The notes: generated by a model from the sequence alone, not told the origin. DNA of 64,000 nt from Bacteroides sp. (GCA_019416685.1 DXWV01000055.1:62001-126000), one strand, 5' to 3'. Positions 8,056 to 17,263 are shown, counted from the stretch's first letter. Program-made: numbers and translations.

Positions 8056-8447
8056 TCATCCCTCCGCATTTTTACATATAGTTTCCAGGCTTTTTCTACT
8101 GTGAATCCATGTTTTTCAAAAGTAGCCTGATGCTCTATTTGAACTACAGCAACCAACGTTTTGTCTGCATCAAAAGCTGCTATAGCATCCACCAATAAAA
8201 GAGCAAGAGCCTCTTCCTGGTCTTTCTCTATATAATAATTATTAATAATAGCTTCTTTCCCTCTTCGCTCTACCGGAAGAAATCCAACCACATGTTTCCC
8301 ACTTGCGGCAATAAACCAGATAAACTTATCAGTAGTTTTAAAAGGGTAATTGTGATTCATCTTCAGCACTTCAGGATCCATAACCAATGGAGCCACCATT
8401 TTATAAAGTTGTTTGTCTGTTCCGTGCAGTTGTATCGTTTGTATCAT
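8052..8447 (-). CDS. GNAT-like acyltransferase of the Ibr cassette
   Basis: 131 residues with a GNAT-like order: KFIWFIAASGKHVVGFLPVERRGKEAIINNYYI (central strands), a helix EEALALLLVDAIAAF, and the C-terminal FEKHGFTVEKAWKLYVKMRR, which is the typical 'F...GF......Y..M' closing strand pair. The acetyl-CoA loop is not canonical, so catalytic activity is uncertain. It starts 10 nt after the esterase stop codon and overlaps ibrA-like by 4 nt. Conserved coupling to the PP-loop and ParB-like genes argues for a shared pathway. Confidence 0.6.
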   Translation of the reverse strand: MIQTIQLHGTDKQLYKMVAPLVMDPEVLKMNHNYPFKTTDKFIWFIAASGKHVVGFLPVERRGKEAIINNYYIEKDQEEALALLLVDAIAAFDADKTLVAVVQIEHQATFEKHGFTVEKAWKLYVKMRRDE

Positions 8448-8457
8448 AATAACGTTT

Positions 8458-9915
8458 TTATTCTTTTACTATTTCATACACAGCTTTCGCCATCATCTCT
8501 GCACCTTTTTCATTTGGATGAACTTTATCAGGGAAAAGTTCGGGCATCCCATTCATTACAGTATGCAAATCTATCACCGATAACTTATTCTTTTTAGCCA
8601 ACTTTTTTATCACCGGAATAATTTCATTCACAATTGTCTTATCACTGATTCCATAATTATCATATGATTTAGACGGATAACACAAATATATCTTCGGATG
8701 AGTAGCAAGTTTTCCAAATGCATCAATCATAGTCTGCATATCTTTTGCGAACTCATCTTTGTGAACCCAATTATGGGGTTTGCTATCATTGGTTCCTAAT
8801 TTAATAACAACAATGTTCGGATTAAATGCCAGCGCATCTTTATATTTTTGCTCCTTCATATATGGATGATCACCTTTATTCAGCATAGTACGTGATCCTA
8901 TTCCAAAGTTTTTCACCCAATATCCATCACCCAGCATACGCCCCAGAACAGCCGGATATGCATTTTTTTCCGGATTTTTCAAACGTGACCCATAAGTAAT
9001 ACTATTACCGATACATGCCACACGAATAACATCTTTACGAGGCGCTTTAAATGATCGTAGCCAGGCAGAAAGCTCATCCAACATCAGATTTTTATATATA
9101 AAATCTTCACGAATTCCCCATCCATGACCACCGGAAGGATATACATGCAAAGTAGCCGGAACCCCTTTCTTGTTTAAAGCCAGATAATAGTTCACACCGT
9201 TCGCAGGAGGAACCGTTTTATCATCATCACTATATACAATGAAAGCACGGGGAGTGTCTTTGGTCACTTGTTTTTCATTAGAATATTGTTCTTCCAACTC
9301 AGCCGAAGCATCTTTACCCAAAAGGTTATCATGCGATCCCATGTGAGTATAACTCTTATCCATTGTTATAACCGGATAAAACAATATCTGAAAATTAGGG
9401 CGTAAATCAGGTGAAGTATGTGTAGCAATGGTAGAAGCCAGATGTCCACCGGCAGAGGACCCCATAATACCAACATCATTCGGGTTTATATTCCATATAT
9501 CTGCACTATCTCTCACCATCTTCAAAACCTCTTCCGCATCTGAAAAAGGAACCTCTTTATGTCCTCCTTTTGGCATGCGATACTTCAATACAACCAAAGC
9601 AATTCCTTGTTTATTAAAGAAAGGCGCCCAATCATAACCTTCATGATTATAAGCAAGATGTGAGTAACTGCCCCCCGGACAAGCAATAATTACCCGGCCA
9701 GTGGCCAGTTCAGATGCGGGAAGAAAAACACGAATTGAAGGTTTGAAATTACCTTTCGATTCATCAAAAGGAGCACTATCCATACCGTTTGTATTAGGCA
9801 TACCTTGTTGCCACAAATCGATATCAAAAGGTTTCTGTGCATTTTGTGCCTGCACACTTCCTTCCATTAATAAAAGTAGTAAGAAGAATAAGGAAAAACG
9901 TAGCTTCTTTTTCAT
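8458..9915 (-). CDS. secreted two-domain carbohydrate esterase (alpha/beta hydrolase + SGNH)
   Basis: 485 residues with a Sec signal peptide (cleavage near VQAQ, residue 24). Domain 1 (about 60-290) is a BD-FAE-like alpha/beta hydrolase: oxyanion region CPGGSYSHL, nucleophile S154 in GSSAGGH, acid D231/D232, base H264 in GGHGWG. Domain 2 (about 298-485) is an SGNH/GDSL esterase: S305 in GNSITYG, N376 in GTND, D463 and H466 in FPDKVHPNEKG. Both triads look complete. Two different esterases in one chain suggest removal of acetyl or other acyl groups from a heavily decorated glycan. It has its own -7 box (9966-9973) but not the regulon operator found at other PUL promoters. Confidence 0.85.
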   Translation of the reverse strand: MKKKLRFSLFFLLLLLMEGSVQAQNAQKPFDIDLWQQGMPNTNGMDSAPFDESKGNFKPSIRVFLPASELATGRVIIACPGGSYSHLAYNHEGYDWAPFFNKQGIALVVLKYRMPKGGHKEVPFSDAEEVLKMVRDSADIWNINPNDVGIMGSSAGGHLASTIATHTSPDLRPNFQILFYPVITMDKSYTHMGSHDNLLGKDASAELEEQYSNEKQVTKDTPRAFIVYSDDDKTVPPANGVNYYLALNKKGVPATLHVYPSGGHGWGIREDFIYKNLMLDELSAWLRSFKAPRKDVIRVACIGNSITYGSRLKNPEKNAYPAVLGRMLGDGYWVKNFGIGSRTMLNKGDHPYMKEQKYKDALAFNPNIVVIKLGTNDSKPHNWVHKDEFAKDMQTMIDAFGKLATHPKIYLCYPSKSYDNYGISDKTIVNEIIPVIKKLAKKNKLSVIDLHTVMNGMPELFPDKVHPNEKGAEMMAKAVYEIVKE

Positions 9916-9965
9916 AGTTTATCCAAATAATAGTTTAAAATGTTACAATGTTTAATCAAGACACG

Positions 9966-9973
9966 CAAAAGTA
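9966..9973 (-). promoter_or_regulatory. -7 box TACTTTTG of the esterase-Ibr transcript
   Basis: A perfect TAnnTTTG box on the minus strand 50 nt before the esterase start. At the place where the seven regulon promoters carry their half-sites (10000 and 10021) no similar sequence is present, so this transcript appears to be controlled differently. Confidence 0.55.
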
Positions 9974-10056
9974 GTCAAAAAGTGTCATAAAAAAAAGGAA
10001 AAAGAAAGTATATACTTTTGCATAATAAAAATACGCATTCAAAGACAGAATATCAC

Positions 10057-10091
10057 AAAAAAATCCCTTATCTCTAAATTGAGATAAGGGA
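10057..10091 (-). terminator. intrinsic terminator closing the SusC/D operon
   Basis: An 11-bp stem GAGATAAGGGA / TCCCTTATCTC with a 6-nt loop, followed on the minus strand by seven T's. It lies 34 nt after the BNR-4 gene and before the esterase promoter. Confidence 0.85.
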
Positions 10092-10124
10092 ATGCACTTC
10101 GTAAACAATGCTAAAAGAGATAAA

Positions 10125-11414
10125 TTATTCATTTATACCGGCCACATATACGTCTCTATTAGCAGTTGCCAATGTTTTAGGAGCATCCGGAAGTGGATTA
10201 GAAAACATTAATAATTTTAGTTCCGGACGGGCATTTTCTATCCAATAACAACGGGAAAGCGAAAAAGGGGTAACAATCTCTGCTTCTTTCTTCACACTAC
10301 GTCCTCCATCATTGGTAACAAAAGTAACTGCTCCCCTACCCATAGTAGCATAAATACGAAATGACTCGGGACCTAATTTCTCAATACCTCTGGGTTCACC
10401 TTTAGCCTTAAAAGTAAGATGTTTCCATTCTCCGGCATCCCAGGTAGATAATCGGGCTGCGTTTTCTTCCGGATATTGATAATGTACAACAGGATATGAG
10501 TTATCACGATAGTGAACAGATACCTGTAACCCGGCAGAGTGTCCACGTTCCGGAATGGGAGTTTCTAGCACTTGGCAATATTTATCCGACTCCTCATTAT
10601 CAATAGTAGTTCCCAGATCTATTCCTTCTACATTATACATATGGTCATTAGAAGGATCAAGATAAGCATAATATACATTTCTCCCATAAGTAGCATGGGC
10701 ATGTTTACCCAGTTTCTCGCCACAAATTGTCCATGCTATATGAATGCGCTCCTTTTGTCCATTTTCGGCGGGTTGATAAGTAACCTGCCCATTATAGACC
10801 TCCATCATATTATCTGTAACACGGGGAAAAGGATCAATAACCATTTGACGTGTCCAAGTATTTCCTCCATCTATAGATTTCACAAACTGATAAGGTCTGT
10901 CATCCGAATATTTATTTGTTTGACGTGTATCCCGATAAAATACATAAAATGTTCCACCTCTTGTTAGTATCGGAGCCGGATAAGATGCACGTTCTGCTTC
11001 ATTTATAAAACAATCTTTCCATTCTCCTTCAATACTTCCGGGGTTAGGAGAAACAGCCATCTTTAATGTAGAATTATGACAACCATAGAACAAAAAAATT
11101 CGTCCGTCAGTACCACGTAACATTCCCGGATAATTATGCTTATCAACAAACGGAGAGTGTGCCACAATTTTTGTTTCACTCCACTTATCGGTAGCATGAT
11201 CATAAGCCTTGACAACCGGATGGCTATCTGTGGACATCCAACACACAAACGTTTGATCAGCTTGCTCATCATAATATCCCACTGGGATAGGACGGCGATC
11301 AGAACGCATATTTGAACGTTCGGCTATAACTCTCACATCTGTAAAAACCTGCTGTGCCTGCATTATTGAACCCAATGAAGCAACAGCAATTATTCCTATC
11401 ATTTTTTTTATCAT
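10125..11414 (-). CDS. secreted BNR-4 repeat beta-propeller protein, possible lyase/hydrolase
   Basis: 429 residues with a signal peptide ending near MQAQQ. The body has repeated propeller elements (DGRIFLFYGCHNSTLKM; GGTFYVFYRDTR; SIDGGNTWTR; NDGGRS) typical of the BNR_4 family, which includes seven-bladed ulvan-lyase-like proteins (PL24/PL25) as well as uncharacterised members. Asp-box-like SxDGGxTW is clear around residue 190. Histidines and arginines near KHNYPGM and GHSAGLQ could form an active site, but I cannot assign them. It starts 8 nt after the GH97 gene, so the two are co-translated. It most likely cleaves or binds the PUL glycan. Confidence 0.7.
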   Translation of the reverse strand: MIKKMIGIIAVASLGSIMQAQQVFTDVRVIAERSNMRSDRRPIPVGYYDEQADQTFVCWMSTDSHPVVKAYDHATDKWSETKIVAHSPFVDKHNYPGMLRGTDGRIFLFYGCHNSTLKMAVSPNPGSIEGEWKDCFINEAERASYPAPILTRGGTFYVFYRDTRQTNKYSDDRPYQFVKSIDGGNTWTRQMVIDPFPRVTDNMMEVYNGQVTYQPAENGQKERIHIAWTICGEKLGKHAHATYGRNVYYAYLDPSNDHMYNVEGIDLGTTIDNEESDKYCQVLETPIPERGHSAGLQVSVHYRDNSYPVVHYQYPEENAARLSTWDAGEWKHLTFKAKGEPRGIEKLGPESFRIYATMGRGAVTFVTNDGGRSVKKEAEIVTPFSLSRCYWIENARPELKLLMFSNPLPDAPKTLATANRDVYVAGINE

Positions 11415-11422
11415 ACCATTTA

Positions 11423-13306
11423 TTATTTAGATTTAAAACGGACTATATACCCTCCTCCATTACGCATATACCCTGTAAGAGAATCACTATTCCTGCAAAA
11501 AGCACGTTCTATTTTTATTCCTCCTGCATCAGTAGGTCTGTCATTTAAAATTGTAGCTTCATACCAACCTTCACCCAAGAACGAGAGAGGGAATTGAATT
11601 GTCTGCGCTTCTTTTCCATTCACCACGGCAAGAAACCAAGTATCACCACTACGCCGGGCGAAAGCAGCAATTTTCCCAATCTCGCTACAAGGTAATACAA
11701 TTGTCTCATCCCAAACAGCTGGTATATCTTTTATTATATCCACTGCCGGATTATCAAGTATAGTCTGAGGATGTGCACCGAAAAAGATAACAGAAGAATT
11801 GAATATTAATGCTGTTGCTATCTGATGTACCCAAGATGTATCTAATTTCCTTTCACCAAATATCATTGGAGTATAATCACCCGCTCCGGCAACCAACCGG
11901 GTAAAAGGCAACGTAGTATTATGTGTAGCCCATTCGTATTGATTCTTACCATACTCCAAACCACGAATTCCTTCACGAGACATTTCATTCGGCCACGAAC
12001 GTACCTCTCCTGTTGGTTTATCACTACCATGGATATTCAACATTAGCTTATGTTCTGCTGCCTCCTTCAAACACGCCTGATAAAGATCAATAAACTCTTT
12101 GGATTCGTGAGAAAAAGCATCCAACTTAACCCCAACAATTCCTAACCGCTGGCAACGATCAAAGAATTCTTTCCGCTTTTGAGGATCACGTAGATCACGC
12201 CCATGCCTCCATAGCCATATTTTAACACCAAACTGAGCGGAGTAATCAACCAGTTCCTTAATTTGCGTATCCGTCCACCGATACCAAAATGCATCAACCG
12301 TATTATATTCAAATCCTAATTCCCCGGCAAGTTTTGAAAATTCTTTCATGCCTTCCAAAGTACGTTGACCACCATCCAACCAACACCAGACAGAACGCCC
12401 CGGTTTGATCCATTCCGTATTCACTCCTTCAGGAAACAATCGTTTATCCGGAGTAGGCGACAAATTAGTTATCAGGTCAGTATTCACCAGTCCATTCAAA
12501 TCAGAAGTTATAATCACGGTTCGCCAGGGGGTTACAATATTGCCTGCAATAACAGCTGGTTCAGATAAACGTTTGGCCTCTTCCAAACTATAATCATGCG
12601 CAAACGGATATCCAGCCGGTTGTTCATGTCCCAGTCTGACAACAAGACCACATTCTCCGTCAGCCTGTAAAGACATACCCGGATAATTTCTGAGAGCAGA
12701 TTCTGTGATACATGCATATCCTTGCTTTTGCGGTAACTCAATAGTTACAGGAGGTGCTGCCCATTCTCCTTTACTAATACAATCTATTTCCTGCTTTTTA
12801 TGAATACCCTCATAATGTGCATACATATCATGATAATAGATCTGGCTTCCCAAAGGTAACTTGAAAATAGTACTCTCTCTCGGAATATATTTATCCGCCT
12901 GAGTTCCCTTTACCAAAAAGCGAAAAGCGATGCCATCATCATAAGCACGGGCATCAACCGTATATAAAGTATTATTTTTTTTATCCGCGATTTTCACTTT
13001 CATTCCATTTGCCTTATTTACCGCAAGCGAATGAATCCCCCGGATAGGATACGTTTCATCTACTTTATAATATTCAGGAGAATATAAATGTATTGCCGAG
13101 AATTTCTTGTCACCGGAAGAAAAGACCATAGGCGAATCTTCCAATACAGTAGTCTCCCCTCTTTTTACATTAAAAAGAAGTTGCCCGTTATCGGATTTTA
13201 TATTCAAAACAATCTTATTATCGGGACTTTTAATTGAAACCATTTGAGCTGTTAGCTGCTGTACTCCAAACAGTAAACAAATACTATAACATAAAATATA
13301 TTTCAT
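11423..13306 (-). CDS. GH97 glycoside hydrolase, retaining-type
   Basis: 627 residues, secreted (signal to about residue 20). It has the N-terminal beta-sandwich, a TIM barrel from about 290 and a C-terminal sheet domain of GH97. The retaining subgroup marker is present: D396 in GIVGVKLDAF matches the nucleophile position of retaining alpha-galactosidases, while the inverting SusB type uses a glutamate on another strand. E441 in WPNEMSREG lies in the conserved NEMSREGIRG motif. HNTTLPFTR is another family landmark. The likely role is removal of an alpha-linked residue (galactose type) from the PUL substrate in the periplasm. It lies between a terminator and the BNR-4 gene. Confidence 0.88.
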   Translation of the reverse strand: MKYILCYSICLLFGVQQLTAQMVSIKSPDNKIVLNIKSDNGQLLFNVKRGETTVLEDSPMVFSSGDKKFSAIHLYSPEYYKVDETYPIRGIHSLAVNKANGMKVKIADKKNNTLYTVDARAYDDGIAFRFLVKGTQADKYIPRESTIFKLPLGSQIYYHDMYAHYEGIHKKQEIDCISKGEWAAPPVTIELPQKQGYACITESALRNYPGMSLQADGECGLVVRLGHEQPAGYPFAHDYSLEEAKRLSEPAVIAGNIVTPWRTVIITSDLNGLVNTDLITNLSPTPDKRLFPEGVNTEWIKPGRSVWCWLDGGQRTLEGMKEFSKLAGELGFEYNTVDAFWYRWTDTQIKELVDYSAQFGVKIWLWRHGRDLRDPQKRKEFFDRCQRLGIVGVKLDAFSHESKEFIDLYQACLKEAAEHKLMLNIHGSDKPTGEVRSWPNEMSREGIRGLEYGKNQYEWATHNTTLPFTRLVAGAGDYTPMIFGERKLDTSWVHQIATALIFNSSVIFFGAHPQTILDNPAVDIIKDIPAVWDETIVLPCSEIGKIAAFARRSGDTWFLAVVNGKEAQTIQFPLSFLGEGWYEATILNDRPTDAGGIKIERAFCRNSDSLTGYMRNGGGYIVRFKSK

Positions 13307-13340
13307 GTATCTGACATTATATATGAAAAGTTATCAAATA

Positions 13341-13375
13341 AAAAAATGGGAACTATTTTTAAATATAGCTCCCAT
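13341..13375 (-). terminator. intrinsic terminator between BACON-lyase and GH97 genes
   Basis: An 11-bp stem ATGGGAGCTAT / ATAGTTCCCAT (minus strand, one G-U pair) followed by six T's. It would reduce read-through into GH97, giving graded expression within the operon. Confidence 0.7.
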
Positions 13376-13396
13376 CTCAAACCAACTTATATCTTT

Positions 13397-14926
13397 CTAA
13401 TCGTGGGCAGCAGGGTTCGGATTTGTATCTTTTTCATAAATTACAAAATCAGCTAAATCAATAGTTTCATCTTTAATGTTATTGGTAATCTGACCTCCGC
13501 TACCTCCGTAACTACGGTAAATACCAAATTTATTACGAATATTAATTGCCCCTTTCCGCCATGTATCAATATCATTCTGTGTATTGTCTATCAAAACTTT
13601 ACCATCTCTGATACGAGTTATCACCAGACGATACTTGCCATGATGATCATATTTCACTTCTTCACTTACTTGTACCCATTCATCTTCAAACTCTTCTATT
13701 TTCACATTATCTACAAAAGTTCCTAAACTTTTGGTTCCTGCACTATGATCAGACCCCAAAGAATGAATTACCTGTACTCTGCGATTGGTTCCATCATTGT
13801 TTCCACGAAGAGAAATAGTAATAACAGGAGCTCCATTGTCACCCTCTTGTGCCTTGAGCTGATGAATGTGGCAAAAACTTGTACTGGGTCGATACCCTTT
13901 AGGTATCTTAAATTTCCATTGTAATATCTGAGACTCTCCCCAGTTACCGTTCAATTTATACCAAGCTGCACTTGTTTGTGTCTTCATCTCATTACGCATA
14001 CGGTCATTCATCGAACCCCGATCGCCATCAAGAGCACTACTTGCGTGACTAATAAATCTAAATATATACTGATTAATAGTAGCATCAAACACTGTTTCAA
14101 TATGGTCTACTTCATTATGGTCCTTAGTAGATGAATTTGGATGTTCTGAATAGTCCCAACCAAACTTTCTCATATAGGTATGTACATCCGCATACCCCTT
14201 ACCAACCAAATCCGCACTTCCCTTCATACTTCCTTGTAGAGTGTATCCCATTTGAATCGGATCATTGGGATCAAAATTCTCAGGTTTCAACTGAATTATT
14301 TTAACGTTAAAATTGGATGCCTTTTTGTTTTTGTCTTTAAAGACAATATAACAGCCGCGTTGGGATCCTGTATTAGCCTCAAAAGACAGTGTGAGTGATT
14401 TATCAGCTTTCGATTTTTCTTTTATCCAGCTCTGTTGTTCTCCAGGAATTTCATATTCCCAATCTACTCCGGCAGAGCTCTCAACTGTAAAAGTATACTC
14501 TTTACCTTCAGCCGGTATATCAACCACTTCCATTGGAGTTACCACCAAAGAGGCATTAGCAGCAGCTTGGGAAATCTTTATCGGTTTTGTCAAATCAGTG
14601 TTATCCAATTTTACAATAACACTTGTCGAACGCGGTTCAAGAGTAGTGTTTGCAACTATAGTAAGTACTAATTTACCGGTCTGTATATCCGATGACTTAA
14701 CTTTAACCCAGTCTACCTTATCATCAATTACTGTAGTCCAGGTAGAAGTAGCTTTCACTGTAATATTTACTTCCTCACCACTTGCCTTAACATTCACATC
14801 TGTGGGAGTAGTACTCAGACTCGGAGTAATTATTTCTTCCTCCTTGTCATCCGAAGAACACGAAGTAAACATCGACACAGATACAAAAGTCAGGATAACA
14901 TATAAGAAATACTTTTTTAATCTCAT
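13397..14926 (-). CDS. BACON-domain lipoprotein with jelly-roll polysaccharide-lyase-like domain
   Basis: 509 residues with a lipobox (FTSCSS, Cys about 23). Residues about 35-125 and 130-215 are two BACON-type Ig-like domains (SLSTTPTDVNVKASGEEVNITVKA; PIKISQ endings). The C-terminal 280 residues match the gene at 48974-49936 throughout and carry the marks of the alginate-lyase-2/heparin-lyase jelly-roll superfamily: an RNEM motif (R.E), FCHIHQ (the Q.H-like site) and NKFGIYRS (K.G.Y-like). A surface endo-acting lyase on a polyuronate is the best guess; the BACON domains would hold it away from the membrane or bind glycan. I cannot name the CAZy family. Confidence 0.72.
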   Translation of the reverse strand: MRLKKYFLYVILTFVSVSMFTSCSSDDKEEEIITPSLSTTPTDVNVKASGEEVNITVKATSTWTTVIDDKVDWVKVKSSDIQTGKLVLTIVANTTLEPRSTSVIVKLDNTDLTKPIKISQAAANASLVVTPMEVVDIPAEGKEYTFTVESSAGVDWEYEIPGEQQSWIKEKSKADKSLTLSFEANTGSQRGCYIVFKDKNKKASNFNVKIIQLKPENFDPNDPIQMGYTLQGSMKGSADLVGKGYADVHTYMRKFGWDYSEHPNSSTKDHNEVDHIETVFDATINQYIFRFISHASSALDGDRGSMNDRMRNEMKTQTSAAWYKLNGNWGESQILQWKFKIPKGYRPSTSFCHIHQLKAQEGDNGAPVITISLRGNNDGTNRRVQVIHSLGSDHSAGTKSLGTFVDNVKIEEFEDEWVQVSEEVKYDHHGKYRLVITRIRDGKVLIDNTQNDIDTWRKGAINIRNKFGIYRSYGGSGGQITNNIKDETIDLADFVIYEKDTNPNPAAHD

Positions 14927-14948
14927 CTTTCTCTATTTTTTAAAGAAG

Positions 14949-14987
14949 CAGGGTTCTTTGACAAACCATATTCACCAAAGAACCCTG
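14949..14987 (-). terminator. hairpin between beta-helix and BACON-lyase genes
   Basis: A perfect 12-bp stem CAGGGTTCTTTG / CAAAGAACCCTG with a 15-nt loop and a weak T-rich tail. It may be a partial terminator or an mRNA-stabilising 3' end. Confidence 0.6.
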
Positions 14988-15000
14988 ATAATTATTAAAC

Positions 15001-16461
15001 TTATGGTATCAGTACTTTAGCAACAGAAGTACCAGCTTCATTCATAAAACGAACAATGTAAATACCCGACTCAAGATTAATAGGAGCACTACCATTAATA
15101 GTAAGCTCTGTTATCTTAGCACCAAGCGTATTGAATATGCGGCACTCGCCGGATTCTGCAATAACCAGACGTCCTTTTTCCACACTATAGTTAAATTTAG
15201 CATCGGCTGTTGCAGTCTGAATACCTACAGGCTCAATTCCACCCAGTTCGAAAGCACCCATACAAGGTTTAGCAGCGCGAGTATAACCACGTTGGTCTAC
15301 TGTAGGAATATCAAAACCTGCTACAGTAGCAGTTCCTGCTTTAGCAGCCATACTTTGTGTAGCATGTAAAGCAACTGTAAGTGTATTACCACCGTTATCT
15401 TTCAATTCAGGAGCTGCATCATTTTCAAACACTTTCATTACCTCAGGAATTACAGTAATATTATTGTTTCCTTCAAATGTAAAACCAACTGCAGCTGCAC
15501 CTTCTGATTCATTAGCAGAGCCTACAAGACAATTATGTATCTCAAAACTACCATTATTTCTTCTGACATCTTCACCAGCAATATCTGTTCCTGTAGAAAC
15601 ATTCTTATAAAATATAGAATTAATAAGAACCATCGGTTGATTGTTATGTGCATAAAATCCACCACCTATTTCACCAGAATTTCCCGCAATTGTACAATTA
15701 ATCAACGTAGCCGCATATCCTGTAAAAATAGCTCCTCCTCTTCCTACATTTATTTTATTACCTGAAAAAGTAGAGTTAGTTATAAAGAATGAACCATTAT
15801 TATTTCCAGTAGTACCAATTACAGCTCCTCCTTGAGCTAATTTAGTACCAAGCAAAGCCTCTGGATAAATAATTTCATTATTCGCAAACACACATTTGTC
15901 TATAATAACATTAACTCCTCTACTATTGAAGATTGCACATCCGGAAGCTTTACCATCTGCAGGTGCATTTATTAAACAATCGCTCACTTCACAATTGATT
16001 AATCTAAGATTCGCATAATTCTCAGTATCACCCTCAGATGCAGTTTTAGAGTTTCCTACTGCAAATGCCGCTCCATTTCCTCCATTTATGAATCCTTTGA
16101 CTATTATATTGCGAAACGTAATATCCATTCGAGAAGCAGTAGCTCCATCCAAACCCTTGAAAAAGATAAAAGAATCACCTGTACTTGTAAAAGTAATCTT
16201 ATTACCTGTAGCTTTATTAATACCATCAATAACATATACATTACCAACTGCTTTAGGACACCCGGTTTGTCCTTCCAATACAATCTCATCACCTTCAGGT
16301 ATATTGAATGTCACAATATCACCATTTTCCAATGAGTTCATCACCTGACGGAAGCTACCCTCTGTGTCAGCATCTCCTGCAAGAGAGGTTACCACTCTTT
16401 CTTCTGCAGATAAATTAGCAGTAAATAAAGCTGCCAATAAAATTAAAGTACTTTTTTTCAT
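15001..16461 (-). CDS. secreted right-handed beta-helix protein
   Basis: 486 residues with a signal peptide ending near LSAEE. Residues about 70-330 are built of short strands with repeated N and G turns (GGNGAAFAVGNS; GGAVIGTTGNNNGSFFITNSTFSGN; GRGGAIFTGYAATLINCTIAGNSG; GGGFYAHNN), the pattern of POMP-like or choice-of-anchor-Q parallel beta-helices. A TVDQRGYTRAAKPCMGAFELGG segment is typical of such proteins. The last 80 residues (FNYSVEKGRLVIAESGECRIFNTLGAKI...GIYIVRF) resemble a secretion-sorting Ig-like tail. No catalytic residue can be assigned; binding or lyase activity is possible. It belongs to the SusC/D operon. Confidence 0.7.
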   Translation of the reverse strand: MKKSTLILLAALFTANLSAEERVVTSLAGDADTEGSFRQVMNSLENGDIVTFNIPEGDEIVLEGQTGCPKAVGNVYVIDGINKATGNKITFTSTGDSFIFFKGLDGATASRMDITFRNIIVKGFINGGNGAAFAVGNSKTASEGDTENYANLRLINCEVSDCLINAPADGKASGCAIFNSRGVNVIIDKCVFANNEIIYPEALLGTKLAQGGAVIGTTGNNNGSFFITNSTFSGNKINVGRGGAIFTGYAATLINCTIAGNSGEIGGGFYAHNNQPMVLINSIFYKNVSTGTDIAGEDVRRNNGSFEIHNCLVGSANESEGAAAVGFTFEGNNNITVIPEVMKVFENDAAPELKDNGGNTLTVALHATQSMAAKAGTATVAGFDIPTVDQRGYTRAAKPCMGAFELGGIEPVGIQTATADAKFNYSVEKGRLVIAESGECRIFNTLGAKITELTINGSAPINLESGIYIVRFMNEAGTSVAKVLIP

Positions 16462-16512
16462 GATACTTGGTTTTAAATTAATAATTATAAAAAATAAAAA
16501 GGTTACATATTA

Positions 16513-17184
16513 CTATTTCAGAGTAACAGCAATCACTCCATTGGCACCTTTGGCACCATACATATTACTATCCTTACTTATCTCTACCTTCTTTATATCA
16601 TTGATATTCACATTATCCAGTCTTTCGACTTGTGTCCCATCCAGCAGATAAAGAGGAGAAGTATCCAAGCTAATAGAAGTAGACCCACGTAATTGTGCAG
16701 AGATATCTCCGTTATCCTTCATTACCACTGTAAACCCAGGGACTTTACCTGCTAAAGCATTAAAGAGATTACTTTCACCTGTAGCAACCAGTTCTTCACC
16801 TGTCACCACAATAGTGCTCGATACCGAACGAGAACGCCGCAGACTACGTAACATTAGTTTCATGATTTCACCTTTATCTTCCGTCACTGAAATTTCTGGC
16901 CCCAAAACAATATTCGGATAGGCTATGCCATTTACCGAAACCTGCACTTCTTTTTCTGTTTTGGGCAAAATAACTGTCAGTATATCTTGCAGAGTAACAT
17001 TATTCAGCTGAAAAATACCATAACGATCAGTCTCGGTCTTTACGTCTTTAACAGATACCAAAGCTTTACGAATTGCTTTCCCTTTAGCATCAACCAAACG
17101 TCCTACAATAGTATCATTAGAATTCTGAGCAACAACGGGCCAGGAAAAAGCCAGAACAAAAATGAAAAGTAACAAATTTTTCAT
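16513..17184 (-). CDS. plug-only TonB-receptor-like protein (no barrel)
   Basis: I take the second Met (17182-17184) as start, giving MKNLLLFIFVLAFSWPVVAQN, a clean signal peptide. Then come a carboxypeptidase-like regulatory domain (TIVGRLVDAKGKAIRKALVSVKDVKTETDRYGIFQLNNV) and a plug domain (ATGESNLFNALAGKVPGFTVV ... NDIKKVEISKDSNMYGAKGANGVIAVTLK). The protein stops exactly where a SusC beta-barrel would begin. It is not a simple frameshift: the stop is clean, and the next gene, 50 nt on, is unrelated. It may be a soluble periplasmic plug-like partner or glycan binder. It lies within the SusC/D operon. Confidence 0.75.
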   Translation of the reverse strand: MKNLLLFIFVLAFSWPVVAQNSNDTIVGRLVDAKGKAIRKALVSVKDVKTETDRYGIFQLNNVTLQDILTVILPKTEKEVQVSVNGIAYPNIVLGPEISVTEDKGEIMKLMLRSLRRSRSVSSTIVVTGEELVATGESNLFNALAGKVPGFTVVMKDNGDISAQLRGSTSISLDTSPLYLLDGTQVERLDNVNINDIKKVEISKDSNMYGAKGANGVIAVTLK

Positions 17185-17211
17185 TAGCATATTGATTTAT
17201 GATTTATACTT

Positions 17212-17244
17212 ACCGGAGGAGGCCAATAAATCTCCTCCCCCGGT
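17212..17244 (-). terminator. possible hairpin between lipoprotein and plug-only genes
   Basis: Complementary GC-rich arms (ACCGGAGGAGG and CCTCCCCCGGT with a bulge) in the 79-bp gap. No T-run; weak evidence. Confidence 0.35.
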
Positions 17245-17263
17245 TTCATAACCTTTTTAACAA

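Noticed and set aside
10013..10020. Plus-strand -7 box TACTTTTG
   Set aside because: A perfect match, but no plus-strand gene follows; it faces the terminator of the SusC/D operon.
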